Shown in pieces: positions 11,985-24,129 of a stretch of 64,000 nt of DNA (positions within the stretch are counted from its first letter, which is position 1; each line of letters opens with the position of its first letter). This stretch comes from Ceratodon purpureus. Lineage: Eukaryota > Streptophyta > Bryopsida > Pseudoditrichales > Ditrichaceae. Location: assembly GCA_014871385.1 (NCBI GenBank), contig CM026426.1, forward strand, positions 64,027,877 through 64,091,876. Direction: 5' to 3'. The notes beneath the pieces are model-generated. The model was not told the origin of the DNA, searched no databases, and saw only the letters and a list, made by a program, of their open reading frames with translations. The position numbers were made by a program, and so were the translations under genes.

Positions 11985-14789
11985 ATGACTGTTGGATTTA
12001 TGGAAGACCAAGTTCTTAGCACAGTCGAAGAGGTAGGGGTACAAGTTGAAGTTCACAAAGCAATTGAGAACATTATTGCAGGCGGAGGAGAAGATGAGAG
12101 AGCTGCGTTGGGGCCCGGGGGACAAGATATTTCGGAGGGTGATACACTTCTGATATCCACTGCGGGTGAGGGGGTCGGGGCCGGAACAATAACAGATGTA
12201 ATTGGAAACACCATTGCGAGCGTAGGAGAAGATGAGGGAGGTGTCTTCGGGCCTCGGGGACATGAATTCACGGAGGATGATACTTTAGTGATACCCACTA
12301 CGGGTGAGAGGGGTGAGGACGGAAGAATTACAGATGTAATTGAGAACACCATTGCAGTCGGTGGAGAAGATGATGGAGGTGTGTTGGGGTCTGAGGGACA
12401 AGAGTTTACGTAGGGTGATACACAAGTGATATCCACTACGGATGTGGGGGGTAGGGAGGGAACAATTACAGGACAGGAGCAAGAGGCAAGGGCAGTTGAA
12501 ATCGTCATGGAGGAGCATGGAGCAACCATGGGAACATTACAACAGCCAATTACATCATCAGGGTATGTACATGCAACTTTGCCAAATATTATTCCCATTT
12601 CATATCATCTCATGTGAAATGTAAAGCTGAATAGTGTACTCAGTGAGTACTTAGTGTACTAATTCTGTTCTCAGTGTACTAGTTTTGTTACTAATGTCTC
12701 GAGTTATAGGGGCGGCAATCCTAGCAGCGAAGAACGTAGAGGAATGCCTGATGCCGGAGAACCTGAAGTATCTGATACTCAGGCCGAAGTTCGTTGTAAA
12801 AATAAGGCAGGTTCAAGAGGAAGAAAGCGGAACGTCGGGGAATCCCCACTGCGAATTCAGCTGAAAAGGGGTGTAAGTTTGGAGAAGGAAGGAAGGACAG
12901 TTACAGTTAAAAAAGAAAGTGAACAGTTAGACAGCAAAAAGATCAAGAACAAGATGTAGACCAGGCCGAGGGCTCAGTTATAGCTAAAACAAAGAAGCGA
13001 AAGGGTAGGGAGCAGAAAGACCAAGACGAAGATGCAGACCAGACCAAGGGCACAGGCTCGAGGAAGAAGCGCAGGGTTCTCAAAAATCAGACTGAGCAGG
13101 CGAACCTTGGTGATCAGCAGAAGGGCGATTTTCTTGAAGACGACGCGGACATTCAAGAGGAGCCGGTTGGAGTAGGCAAGAAACAGGGAAAGCGCGACAA
13201 CAAGAAGAAGAAGCATTCAAAGCCGAAAGTGAGCAAAGGAGGACCGATCCTCAATCGATCGTTGATGCTTGCAGCCCCTTAAATGTTGCAGCAGTTTCCT
13301 AGTTGGTCGAGGAGGTCGCTGCAACCGGACCAGTTTTAATTTTTTGATTTACAGTTGTAGCTTATCCAATACTAGATTCTACATTAGGAGCTTACATAGT
13401 TATGAGGTTGCGTTTCTGTCCATAGGAACATATGTGGTATGATGCACGCGACTTGTCGAATGGATTAAAACGCGTTCCAATCTCGGTGTGGGTGCCAGGT
13501 AAGGAACTTCATGCTTTAGAGGAATTCACGTACATTCCTCACTCCAGAGCATCCACACTTGCATCTACCCACTTGAGTAAGATGAAATTGGTTTTCATGG
13601 AGTCTTGCACTGGTTGCAAAAATGGCTGTCTTGGGAGAGGATGCACTTGTAGGCTACAAAACCTTGTCCACTCAGCGTATACAACACGAGGTCGGCTATG
13701 TAGTTCTCTCCTGTACCAACCCGTAAGTATTGTCTAATTCAAATGGATAAGTATATTTTACGACCAACATTGCAAGGAATCAAGGTTTCTTACTTTCTGT
13801 TGGTTTGACATTTATCTTCTTTGTACGCAATTGTCCTTTGTGAACTGCTCTGTGTACTAATTTGTTATTTCTGTGTCGTTCTTTAGTAGGAACTTGTACT
13901 ATGTGTACTGATTGGTACCTTGGTCCACTATTTTGTGGTCTTGGACAGGGTTTGATGGAGGAGACTGTATTTTGTGGATTAACGTGTTCACCCGAGGAAG
14001 GTTCTTTATGCCCTTGTCATATCAACAGGGTTTTTCTTCAAGAATGCAATGACGGCTACAGCTGCAAGTGGTCGTGTGGCAATAGAGTAGTCCAGTGGGG
14101 GTTATCCATTCCCCTTCAAGTGTTTTGGACTGGTTCAAAGAGGTGGGGACTGCGAGCAACTAGCCCCATTCAGAAAGGGAGTTTTGTGTTTGAATATGCA
14201 GTTGAGATTGTTACAAATGCGGAGCTCATGCAACGGAGGGCTACTGCAAAGCTAGGGAAATCTGAGCAAGCATTTACACTAGCACTAGATGCTGATTGGA
14301 AATCTGAGCAAGTAGTAAACGATAATGTCGCGTTGTGCATAGGCAACACAAATCTCTCTAATGTCTCCCGATTTGTAAACCACAGGTATGAGTATTTTCT
14401 GTGCACTGGATCCCTTGTAAATTTGTCTAATTGTGGGTATAGCACTACTGAGGATTCATGCATGTAGTTGGTTTCTTTCTCCATTTCTCACTACATGTGG
14501 TTGTTTGTTGATCAGATGTGAGGACGCCAACCTTATTGACGTGCCAGTGAGAGTCAGCAGCAACCATGGTGGAGTGTACCATGTTGCCTACTTTGCACGA
14601 TTTAATATTCCAGCATTTGAAGAACTAACCTGAAACTATGGTTGTAGTTTTCAAAAACCAGAAGTGAATGCTGTTGATGCCGTTTTTCCTTTCCATTGTA
14701 AGTGTGGTAGCACTCACTGCCGTGACATTGTAACCGAAGAACCTCCTATTCTTCTTGTAGTCGATCTTCTTGCTAACTCTATGGAATGA
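11985..14789 (+). CDS. SUV39/SUVR-type SET-domain histone methyltransferase, probably inactive
   Basis: Multi-exon gene. Exon 1 (11985-12560) codes for three acidic repeats of about 47 residues; an in-frame TAG lies at 12411. A GT-AG intron at about 12562-12709 leads to a basic linker (about 12710-13280) with one frame change near 12940. From 13432 comes a cysteine-rich pre-SET region (CTGCKNGCLGRGCTC) and an intron at about 13721-13947. Then ECNDGYSCKWSCGNRVVQWG, the SET core (KRWGLRATSPIQKGSFVFEY), NHRCEDANL rebuilt exactly across an intron at about 14386-14513, EELT-stop-NYG, and a post-SET CKCGSTHC. These are the motifs of H3K9 methyltransferases. The conserved aromatic before NYG is TGA (14630-14632), consistent with TGG to TGA. 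The usual Gly before Glu in the FVFEY.VE motif is also changed. Its neighbours are TE accessory genes, so it is probably transposon cargo. Confidence 0.75.
12083..12470 (+). repeat. Coding minisatellite, about 141 bp x 3
   Basis: Three in-frame copies of a unit of about 47 residues: GEDE..., GPRGHEFTEDDTL, ISTTGE, ITDVIENTIA. The third is partly degenerate. This gives the SET gene an acidic repetitive N-terminus. Confidence 0.75.
12551..12742 (+). repeat. 192-bp duplicated segment, copy 1
   Basis: Exon end, intron and next-exon start of the SET gene (TACATCATCAGGGTATG ... GAACGTAGAGG). It recurs with the same length and few differences at 17013-17204, 4462 bases downstream. Confidence 0.9.
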
Positions 14790-15445
14790 TACTACAGAGG
14801 TCTCATTCGTCGCATGTAGTCCCAGGTCACACAGTCTGTTCTTCCTAAGCGTGGACCACTGTCCGTTTCTTTTAAATCCACATTAACCAAACATTTATGG
14901 CCTTCAGAAAGACTGGCAGCTCCTGCTATTTCTGTACAAATCTTGTACTACATGTAGAGAAATTGTACATTTTATTACTATATTATAAATTTTGTATCAT
15001 TTATATCCACTGCTACCTTCTATTAGACTTAAATGAAAATTGCAAGTCTCTTTGTTCACAATGCCTAATGTTATTTTCTTCTTCATCTACTTAGCACATT
15101 GGATAGGAATTTTATAAGTGCCTTAAATGAGATGAGAGTCCAAGCATCAGATATGAAGAGTCCATACCATTAGTCTTTGAAATTCAAATATAAAATATAA
15201 ACTACAAAGCAAAGCTCTCTCACAGTGTTTGCATTGCGATATCTCAATTTTTGAACCCGGTTCACATAGGGAAATATATGGATGCAGAATTCAAGCAGTA
15301 CAATCAAATTAAATATAATATTGCCATCAAATAGAAATTGTTGTTAAAAATTTTCCATTAATTTGATCTTTAAAGTACAATGCAGACATGAAAGCTTGCT
15401 CAAAGAGAATCTGCTACAATAGTGATGGAAATTTTAAATTGTGGT
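14790..15445. other. Spacer between convergent genes
   Basis: No supported gene. AT-rich, with several GTAC words near 14935-14970. It separates the plus-strand SET gene from the minus-strand F-box-like gene and probably holds both 3' ends. Confidence 0.5.
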
Positions 15446-15952
15446 CTATCGATGTTTTGGTGAGACCCAAACGTACGGTGTTGGAACCACCTTTTCTCCT
15501 GGCTGCAACCAGAGAGTGTGATACCTAGTATCACCAAGCAAGGTCGTCAAATGATTAAGTTCACAACAACTTAATTTGCCTAGTGACGCCATCTCCAATC
15601 TTTCATTGCCGATTGGTTCTACAAGGGCCCAAGAATTCTTAAAGATGTTCCAGTTCACGTTAAATTGATATGACTGATATTCATCTTTTGGAATCCAGTG
15701 GCACTCTGTATATGAATCATAGTCCCACTTTGCCAACCTCAAGCAAGCGTATTTAGGACTATTATCGATCTCTCTTTTCCAAAGTGAAGAAACTGCTCGA
15801 GCATTCTCAATGTCTTGAAATGTAATTGTAGCTGGTGGAGTATAAAATGGAGAACAAGCCACTTGATCCCACGGGCCGTTTCCATTTGACATACGATTGA
15901 GTAGATTTTGTAAAATGGTCTCACAAGCAACAACCTCCAACAAATTGGACAT
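15446..15952 (-). CDS. F-box-like protein, intact (copy 1)
   Basis: A 168-codon open frame. I chose the ATG at 15952 because the second copy (44612-45124) aligns from its own ATG there. Shared text includes EVVACETILQ, LL, PWD, T(I/V)TF(Q/E)D(I/V)ENARAVS and LWKREID-SP, then CLRLAKWDY, HWIPKDEY and L-Q-L-C-EL. VACETILQNLL followed later by NARAVSSLWKREI resembles F-box helices (LPxEILxxIL ... ARxVCKxWR) with an insertion, so a SKP1-binding adaptor is possible. The match is loose and the C-terminus has no repeat I recognise. It converges on the SET gene. No breaks are visible, unlike its neighbours, so it may still be under selection. Confidence 0.6.
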   Translation of the reverse strand: MSNLLEVVACETILQNLLNRMSNGNGPWDQVACSPFYTPPATITFQDIENARAVSSLWKREIDNSPKYACLRLAKWDYDSYTECHWIPKDEYQSYQFNVNWNIFKNSWALVEPIGNERLEMASLGKLSCCELNHLTTLLGDTRYHTLWLQPGEKVVPTPYVWVSPKHR

Positions 15953-16199
15953 CCTCTTCAAATTTCTTTAAGTTATATTAAAGATTATTTTTTTTTCCTT
16001 AAACCATGGTGGCAAAGTCATTTATTTGTAATTCTGAAATGCTTTCAAATATTTTTTGTACTAAAAAAATACTTATAATATAGATATTGAAATCCGAGTA
16101 AACAGTTTTCTCAAGCTTCAAAGGTATATACCAATATAATATAAATAAGTGTTTTTAAATTTTTATTAAAACAAAGTCAAAAAGTACAGTGAAGCAACC

Positions 16200-16502
16200 T
16201 GCTCTTCAATTTGAGTCTCGTGAAATATAAAGAGCCAATTCGTTTTAGTTACGAACTACAACAGTCAGATTCCACAAAACAGCGCACGCAACACACTTCC
16301 TCAAGTGCCTCTTACTGTAGCCAATGCCTCTCTCTCTCTCTCGCACAAACTGCTCTTCAATTGGAGTATTTTGAAAGATAAAGAGCTTGAGCTAGTTCGT
16401 TTTAGTTACAAATCACAACACTCAGATTCCACAAAACAGCGCATGCAGCACAGTTTCCCAAATGCCGCATACTGGATTCAATGCCTCTCTCTCTCGCACA
16501 AG
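16200..16502. repeat. Tandem duplication, about 150 bp x 2
   Basis: Unit 1 (16200-16350) and unit 2 (16351-16502) both run TGCTCTTCAATT(T/G)GAGT ... TTCGTTTTAGTTAC ... CAGATTCCACAAAACAGCGCA ... CAATGCCTCTCTCTC ... CGCACAA. Confidence 0.85.
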
Positions 16503-17012
16503 TCCATCGCACTTCACTCCTGTTATTTCAATTTTCGCACTTCACTCAAACTATCTCAGATTTCTGCGAGACTCAAATTTTGATGTCTGGTATTTCGGTT
16601 TTGAAGTCAAGCAAGTTCGATTGAACAGAGTCTTGTCTCTTCCCTAGCAGTGCGACGATCCATTAATGTACAAATGGTGTACTACATGTACTCAAAGTGT
16701 ACAGTGTATACAAATATTGTACATTATGTACATTATTCTCACACAATGTGAACTTCAAACAGTTGTCCTTTGTTGTTGTAACTACCCCATAATTATTGGG
16801 ATTAGTCGCCTGATCTTGTATTTAAGGCGTGTATGATCAGGGTTAAGAGTCAAGGGTTTGAAATAACACTAGAGTCCATCATGTTTCAACAGTACATGGG
16901 AACTGATGGGCTCGTTCCATTGGGCTTCAAAAGAAGTGTTCGGAGCAATGGAGGTGTTCCTCAAACCCATTGACACCCCCACCACCTTTTCGACCCTTAA
17001 ACAACAGCGTAT

Positions 17013-17204
17013 TACATCATCAGGGTATGGTTATGTAACTTTGCCAAATATTATTCGCGTTTCATATCATCTCATGTGAAATGTAAAGCGGAATAGTGTA
17101 CTCAGTGAGTACTTAGTGAATTAATTCTGTTCTCAGTGTACTAGTTTTGTTACTAATGTCTCGAGTTACAGGGGCGGCAATTCTAGCGGCAAAGAACGTA
17201 GAGG
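17013..17204 (+). repeat. 192-bp duplicated segment, copy 2
   Basis: Second copy of the SET-gene exon/intron/exon segment at 12551-12742. It retains the splice-site words but lies outside any visible gene, so it is a leftover of a larger duplication or of template switching. Confidence 0.9.
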
Positions 17205-17331
17205 TATACTGCATACTTCAACAATGACCAGGTATACAGAAAATGCAATTTTTTAATTTTTAAATACATAAAATTGTACAAGAAATGTTCTAAAATTCTC
17301 TCTACACGCTGCTTACCAAAACCACAAGAAG

Positions 17332-17604
17332 CTAACAATCCATTCCATTCTCTAGATTGTCCATCTCTTCCTCGCACATCCCTTCATAGAAGTCATTCCA
17401 CATAGCTTGGATCTCGACTTCTGTCCATTTAAGACTACTTCTACACTTGCACTTCTTCCTCCTATGCTCCTTCCTCTTAACTTTCGCACAATTTAAACAA
17501 CAATAGAAAACATAAAATAAAAGCATAAGAATGCATCCTATGACTAGAAAACCCTCGCACGAACCTTCTTCTTCGAAGTCTGCTGAACCCAAAGTATGGT
17601 CCAT
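17332..17604 (-). CDS. Small single-pass membrane protein, unknown
   Basis: A 90-codon frame from the ATG at 17604, which lies just after a TTTTGCAG splice acceptor on this strand. A strongly hydrophobic segment (FLVIGCILMLLFYVFYC) is followed by a basic stretch (KVKRKEHRRKKCKCR) and an acidic tail. That fits a membrane anchor with a positively charged cytosolic side. No family recognised. It may be an exon of a longer minus-strand gene reaching toward 19.1 kb. Confidence 0.35.
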   Translation of the reverse strand: MDHTLGSADFEEEGSCEGFLVIGCILMLLFYVFYCCLNCAKVKRKEHRRKKCKCRSSLKWTEVEIQAMWNDFYEGMCEEEMDNLENGMDC

Positions 17605-17829
17605 CGAGTCACTGCAAAATATAGTCACTGTAAGTTGGTATTCTATACTGTTATTAGTATTGACTGTACAAATTTTTTACTTGAAGGTACATTGTGTACA
17701 ACTGAGTACATAATCTCTGTACAAAGATTTGTACGACCTGGTCGCCACAATCTTCTGTTCAATTATTTATACATTAGTACAGTACTATTTATGTAGCTCA
17801 AGTACAAATGTACACTAGTACTACATCCA

Positions 17830-17892
17830 CTCTCAGTGTAGTACAAACAACACTAAGTGTAGTACAAACAGCACTAAGTGTAGTACAAACAT
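17830..17892. repeat. 21-bp tandem repeat x 3
   Basis: CACTAAGTGTAGTACAAACA-type units at 17830-17850, 17851-17871 and 17872-17892. Each contains GTAC, inside a spacer (17640-18360) rich in the same word. Confidence 0.9.
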
Positions 17893-18739
17893 CCCTAGTT
17901 CCTAAACTCCTATCACACTTCATACAGTTTGTACTGAAGATACCAAAGAGTGTTACTACAAACAATGTTCTTGCTTACTTCTTTTTCCACTCACTGCATA
18001 CAAACCCATTTCTCTTAGTACATATAGTACAAACAGTACAATAAGTACAACTACTCTGTAATAGCGACTACAAAAATTCATGTTGTAGAAGGGGATCTAG
18101 CAACTTACAAAATGGTTGTACAAGTAGTACTTCTTGAAAAGATCGAAGTATGAACTCTACTCCTGCCACTGTACACAGAGTAAGCACCACCAAAAATTTT
18201 GAATACACTTGTACAAATCCAAGTACAGACATCGCTCTGAAAAGTATCGTCACTACAACAAACTAGTATTGCAAGGGAATATTGTACCAACAATATACTA
18301 GAAAGTAGCAAACACTTACAATCCAAAGTCGTCCATTACAATCTGTACTACAGAGTACACTCTCAGACTATGCAGAATTGGAGTTCAATAAATTCCAATA
18401 CAACTTATACAAGGGATAGAAGAAGCTCTTACAGTGGCATGTGTAGCTGACCCCAGTTCCCTAAGTGCGCCTCTTCCACAAAACGGACCAGAGCAAACTC
18501 TCAGCGCTTCCAGTATGCTCTCATATTGTCCTTGCAAAGAACCCACTTGAAAAAATTGGATAGAAACATCGCATTTGCGAACAACCCGTTAGTACCCAAA
18601 CGTAGACACCAGTGTACATTATATACAAAACAGTACATAGTTGAGAAGTTGAAGGCTTCTTCTATTCTTGCGAGATATTGCGAGAAATTTTGGAAGCAAA
18701 TCTGAAAGTGAACTAGTAAACAACGGAGAATACCAACCT

Positions 18740-19072
18740 TCATGTCCTCTGATGATTTGCCGACTCACAACTGGTGGTAGGATAATGATGGAGGAATTCT
18801 ACCTCTACCACACCCGCTCGCCCAAACAATGTCGCACTGCTTCTAACAACCCGACTTGGAGAGCTCTCTACAGTGTTGCAAAGTCCTAGATAGAATGCAA
18901 TGTTTCCTTGCTTTGACTCTGGAGTTTTTGAGACATAACCGTCTGTTGTGGTAAGCGAGAAATTAAACTCGGTGACTACATTGGCATGAGAAGTATGTTG
19001 ACTATACAACGGAAAGTATGAGGTGATAAGCTTCTGAACATGTTTAGAGTTAGGGAATTTCCGCTTGGTCAT
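18740..19072 (-). CDS. Unknown small minus-strand frame
   Basis: Open for 110 codons from ATG 19072 (MTKRKFPNSKHVQKLI). The first 60 codons look protein-like (NVVTEFNFSLTTTDGYVSK); the rest is Ser/Arg-rich and may be past a splice site. No family recognised. It lies between the membrane-protein frame and the DDE transposase on the same strand, so it may belong to the same element. Confidence 0.3.
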   Translation of the reverse strand: MTKRKFPNSKHVQKLITSYFPLYSQHTSHANVVTEFNFSLTTTDGYVSKTPESKQGNIAFYLGLCNTVESSPSRVVRSSATLFGRAGVVEVEFLHHYPTTSCESANHQRT

Positions 19073-19429
19073 GGCCACAAAGAATTCCAAGCAGGCACTA
19101 CGAGATAGACTTCAAGTTAAGAACGGGAGACAACAAGAAACAGGAAGCAACTTGCAATCAAAAGCGAAGAAAATTGGCCGCAACTCTCACCTCTCAACAT
19201 CCACACCACTCAGACACAGACTCTCAACATCCAACAAAGGAATTGCATGAACATGCACAACCAGACGAGCGGACTCCCCAAGCTGCGACCTCACAACACG
19301 GCAACTTCTCATGCTGTGACCTCACTGCGTACCCGCACCACTCCCATCCTCCCCCACCCTCACCCGCCACCCGCCCAAACCCATCACAATATACTGAATT
19401 CATAGATATTAGCTCTGAAATGTAAGGAG

Positions 19430-20926
19430 GGGCTAGACGGTGACGGTGACGGAGTGTATTACAAGGACGGACAAATAGGGGCCATGCATGTCTTTGCATA
19501 AAGATGACAGTTAAGCACGTATATTATCTGATTATATATGATACATTGTAAATGTATTAGTCCAAATATTATCATTTTTCATGTTTCAAATCTTTTAAAT
19601 ACAAGTATTAAGAAAGATCAATATTTTAATAAGATATAATTGATAATGTATAACTTAGAAACATAGGTAATAGAATTAAGGGAATATAGTATTGAAGTAA
19701 TCGTTCTTCAATTAATTTATTTTGGATGCTTGTTAGGATAATGTGCATTTTTTAATTATATGTTGAACACTTAAATATTGGAGACGTAGTTCATATTGAT
19801 TGATATAAAAATATAGTAATGCATATTTATTTATAATATGTATAAAACTTAAGTATAAAATATTTGTAGTAGCCATTTTTGTTGAATATATGCATATGCA
19901 TAAACAACAAACTAATTAGTATAAATAATTAATTACATTATTCGTGCAATGGGAGAACACAAGACCTTTTAAAGAACATGGAAATTAAAAATATTACTTC
20001 CACTTTCCAATAAATCAAGTATACGATCCTATGATTCCTTGAATGAATTATACCATTACAACATGTTAAGAAGACAACAAAAGGGTAATATACAACTTAA
20101 TAATAATGTTCTAGTCATTTTTGAATTCATATTAGTTATAGATCTTATAACTTTGATGTTGACACCCAAAAATCAAAACCATAAACTCTAGAAACCCTAA
20201 GAAATCCGCACATATCCTAAAGATTTCCACCGTACCCTAATTATTTTCACCTGATCCTACATATTTCGTCCACCTGTCATTCTAGAAGACTCCAATTTGT
20301 CTCCATTGAGAATCACTTTGTCTACTGAGAACATATGGCTAAAAATATGCAATGTTACAAATTATTGTTGCCCACGAGGCCTGTATTTGGCACATATAGA
20401 AACTAAACGATGAATATATTAGTCAGTGGTCGAGTTACAAGGCATCTGTCAGATGTGGCAGTCCACTGAGAACACTCTAAGTTGAGCGTGAATATGATCC
20501 CTCCATTTGGAATCCTATGTCATCAACCTGAATGCCGTTGCTACGCCTTCTGAGATGATTCGCAAAGTACCGTTTGAGACCATTATGTATGGGCAAGCTC
20601 ATTTGAATACAATTTCAGTACTTATAGTACTATTCTGTACAAAGTAGTATTGGTTTGTACTTTATTGATGTGACCGATGGACCTTGCTTGAGAAGACCCT
20701 TTCTTCAATGAACCGACCAATGTTTGCTTTCTTTAGAACTGCATTGTGGACTCAACGAGTGTAATAATTCACAGGTACCAATTGCATAAGAAGATGTGCA
20801 TAGGCTCTGAATGCTTTATGTTTATTATCAAATTTTCCTCCACTACTTCAAAGGAAGTGCACACAGGCATGACAAAATTGGGAATAAAACCAATAGGATA
20901 CCATGTACTTATTTTACAAGTAGTCC
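19430..20926. other. AT-rich spacer, no gene seen
   Basis: 19500-20170 is very AT-rich without a supported frame. 20200-20900 is more balanced and contains a short open stretch near 20525-20620 that I could not assign. Confidence 0.45.
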
Positions 20927-23900
20927 CTACTCTTTGTGTTGCCTAAACCTCTCTAATCCAGCTCGAATGGTGGCAAGACTGTCCTCAGTCATGTTGTAGG
21001 TGACCTCCCCCCCTTTGCGTCTACCTGGCTTTGGAACCATAGCAAATTTGCCATGCACCACAAGATGTGCATCAATATGTGCTGGTTGGGAGTTGCTGAG
21101 GAATACGTAGCCATTGTTCCACTTCCGATAGTAACTCCCACGTATGACGAGGTCACCAATTTCAAACTCCAGGCCCCATGGGCATTTGAACCCAACATCC
21201 ACCTCATATTTTGCCCTACTGCACTGGAGAACATAAAATTCTACTCCTTCATTGTTGCCCTCCATCGCTGGGACAACAAATTTATCACCTGGCCAAATCA
21301 GGTCGCCAAATCCTTCGCCTTCTACGACCTCCTCCCAGTCCTTGTCAGCGGATACATTGTGGTCCATCATTTGCACTCGCACTCCCTCAAGATCGTGAGG
21401 TTTTAGTTTCACAAGTTCCCAGTCTTCAACATGGGACGTATTCACGCAATTTGTAGAGTCCTCCTCTAGATAGTATGCACAAAAGCATGACAATCTCCGA
21501 ACAAAAAGTTGCGTTGGGTCAGCAACAGCAAATGAGCACACTGAATGTAATGCCTGGGAACCTTTCACAGTCTCACATTCATAGCTACGTTGCCTCATAC
21601 AGTCCTTGAGAATTTTTTGCAGAATTACCGGGTGACCTCCTTGATGCCCGTCTTTTCAAAGTTGTTATCCACTGGATCGGCCATTCTATCGTTCAGGAAG
21701 CACACTGCATCATGTGCATTCTACATCCTCCTCCAGGTGTTCTGTAGTTGGGACTGCCAAAGAACACGCTTCACCACAGCACCTACACCGTCCCACTCCC
21801 CTTTCCCATGTCCCGTTCCAAAAAAGTTCCAGTTCATACTGCAACCGTTCGTGAGTCTAGGGTATCTAGCCACAAAATACAATGCTCGGGCACCCTTGAA
21901 CTGGCCCGCACAACCGTCGGACCACACTACATGGTGCTTTGAGGAAATGCCTAGAAGGAGGTGCATAATCAGTAATCTTTATAAGCCTGCAATATATGAA
22001 ATTGGCGTACGTAATGATGGTTTGAAGTTAACCTTAAAGTACTGTGTGTACAAAATAATACAGACACTGAACTATCTACTGCCCAGTATACAATGTGTAA
22101 TGGAGCTGTAATGGTACTATTAGACAAGATAAGCAGCACGTTGTTCAAACATGATATGTACGTAGTTTAAATAAGCTATGCACTAACTATACAGATCAAA
22201 TTGATAATAGAATTAAAATTACCCAACACACCTTGAGACTCTAGCCATCGCCAATGCTGCATCATGCAGTGCTGGACAAAGAAGGAATCGTGTTGTTCAT
22301 CGTCTGTTTTTGTAGACATGGGAGTCCTTACAAGTTCTCCATCTGGTTTAATCCAGTAAGTGATGTGCACAAGGATACTGATTTGCGTTGAGCACCTTTA
22401 CATGCTCTGGATGTGGTTCTGAATCTCAAAGGTATAGTTCTCCGCAAAATCAATATGTGATAGAATTACATCTTTGCCCATACATTGCATCGACCGCCTG
22501 CAATGGTCGTCCTGCCACCTTGCAATGAAGTTATGCCTCACAAACTGGGGCAGTTTAGACTTGAAGTAACTAAGAAAAATTTCAGGAAAGGTCTCCTTGT
22601 AAACCTCTATGATCCTCTTCCGCGGCCTCCCATCCCTTGTCAAGCCAATGATTTCTTTTTCGAAACACTTCCAGGTCACAGTGGTCGATGTTGAAGACTC
22701 CAAAGGGCAAATCGGCAGCTTTGAAATACCACACTCTGCGCACGTACCCATGACGCACGACAGTGCATGCCACTCTGCATTCTCCGGCTTTGGTCACACA
22801 ATCTGCCACCAAAGCGATGTTGTTCTAGCGTAAGTCTTAAGTTGGGCGCTGCAATTAGATTCTTCCGGTCGGAGGAGGCATACATCACACTTGCATTGGC
22901 ACTTGTCTAGGATGTGGATTCCCCTCCTGACATCCCAAATCCTATTGAACCCTTCCATGAGCATGTCAATCTCCACGTGGTATCTACAGCAACAGACGTT
23001 CCTCTCGCTGCAAGCTCTAACAAAATATGGCTTCAGCCTCTCAAAGGCAACCAGCTTGATGGGAGTGTCTGGATGCGCCTCGACAAATCTCTTATAAAAA
23101 GAGCTCTGCAAGCATGAACAGAGCTTATGAGAAGAGATAGAAGCAACTAGATCCTATGGATTTTGTGTACGGACTTATACAAACACAGTACTCAGATATA
23201 CCAAAGAGTACCAAAGAGTATCTAGTAGTACAAACAATACGGATTTAACTACATTTGGTCATCCCGATTTGAAATTCGGGAGCAGAATGTATGCATGTGA
23301 CTTATACACTACAACAATCCTATATTCAAGGACAATAAGCAAGAATTTATACGTGAGTTTTCAAGCAGATAGTGGGTGCAATGTTGTTCTCTTACATTGC
23401 GACTTATCCACTTCTGAAAAATACCCTTTCTGTTGGGGCTCACGCGAGTCTCCTCTGTCCACCATTTCAATACAAGCTCCTTCACCGCGTTAGGCACACC
23501 GGGTCTCTTCTTACGTTTTGCAAGAGCAAAAGGTGTCCTAGCCAGACGCACAGTACGTCGGCAGCTTATAGCAACCCTCAAATTCCTAGGATGAACCTTC
23601 AAAACCCTGGACAAAGCCTTGGCATTTGTCACCGTTGAAGATACGGCCGCATCAAGAAGAACAGCCTTCCTAGTGAGCATATCTGCCGAATGAGACCCCT
23701 TCCAATGTTCAACTCATGCTGGTAATTCTTTAGAAATTCAAACTGAACCTTCGCATCTTCCACACAAGGATAGTACTCAGGAAGAAACGGAGAAACACAT
23801 TCGTCCTGCAGAAAAAGCTCCATGATCTTCAAACGAGACTGGGCATCTAGACAACCTTGCATCTGACTTATGAAAAAATTCACGGTCTCAGACACCACAC

Positions 23901-24129
23901 GCAGTAGTTCTCGAGAAGATAGCTCGTTGCCCTCCCCAGGTTCCTCCTCCGCAGTGGCAAGCAACCTAGCCTCTCTTTCTCTCTCCCTCTGCAACTCTCT
24001 ATGTTTACGTTGTCTCTCTGCCTCCCCCTCTCTTAGACCTTCCCTCATCGCATCATAATCCTCAGCCTTTGCAGAGGGCCCCTTCCTCTTCACTCCTGCA
24101 CGTCGCTGTGCACCTCTTGCATTCTCCAT
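20927..24129 (-). CDS. DDE transposase of an unnamed large family
   Basis: Minus-strand multi-part gene starting at ATG 24129. The N-terminus is a basic, heptad-rich helix. A segment with KELVLKWW and SPNRKGIFQKW (about 23400-23480) looks like a DNA-binding region. A zinc-type cluster follows (CCCRYHVEIDM, CQCKCDVC; 22870-23000). The core has three acidic signatures in order: LSHIDFAENYTF (about 22440), VWSDGCAGQFKG (about 21910) and HGKGEWDGVGAVVKR (about 21800). These are the likely catalytic D, D and E, with one intron (roughly 21970-22240) between the first two. The C-terminal part (21598-20927) is a 223-codon frame with GDKFVVPAMEG and DLVIRGSYYRKW. I recall similar proteins, often uncharacterised, in charophytes and cnidarians, but cannot name the superfamily. 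A few breaks are present (a frame change near 23700, TAA near 22400, another change near 21620). Confidence 0.7.

Larger units (their letters stand above)
15953..17331. other. Spacer with tandem repeat and duplicated SET-gene fragment
   Basis: No supported gene. It holds a tandem duplication (16200-16502), GTAC-dense text at 16660-16740, and the second copy of the 192-bp SET-gene segment (17013-17204). Confidence 0.5.

Noticed and set aside
20525-20620. Short stretch (SEMIRKVPFETIMYGQ) reminiscent of an integrase tail
   Set aside because: Too short and isolated; no neighbouring domains, so no element is called.
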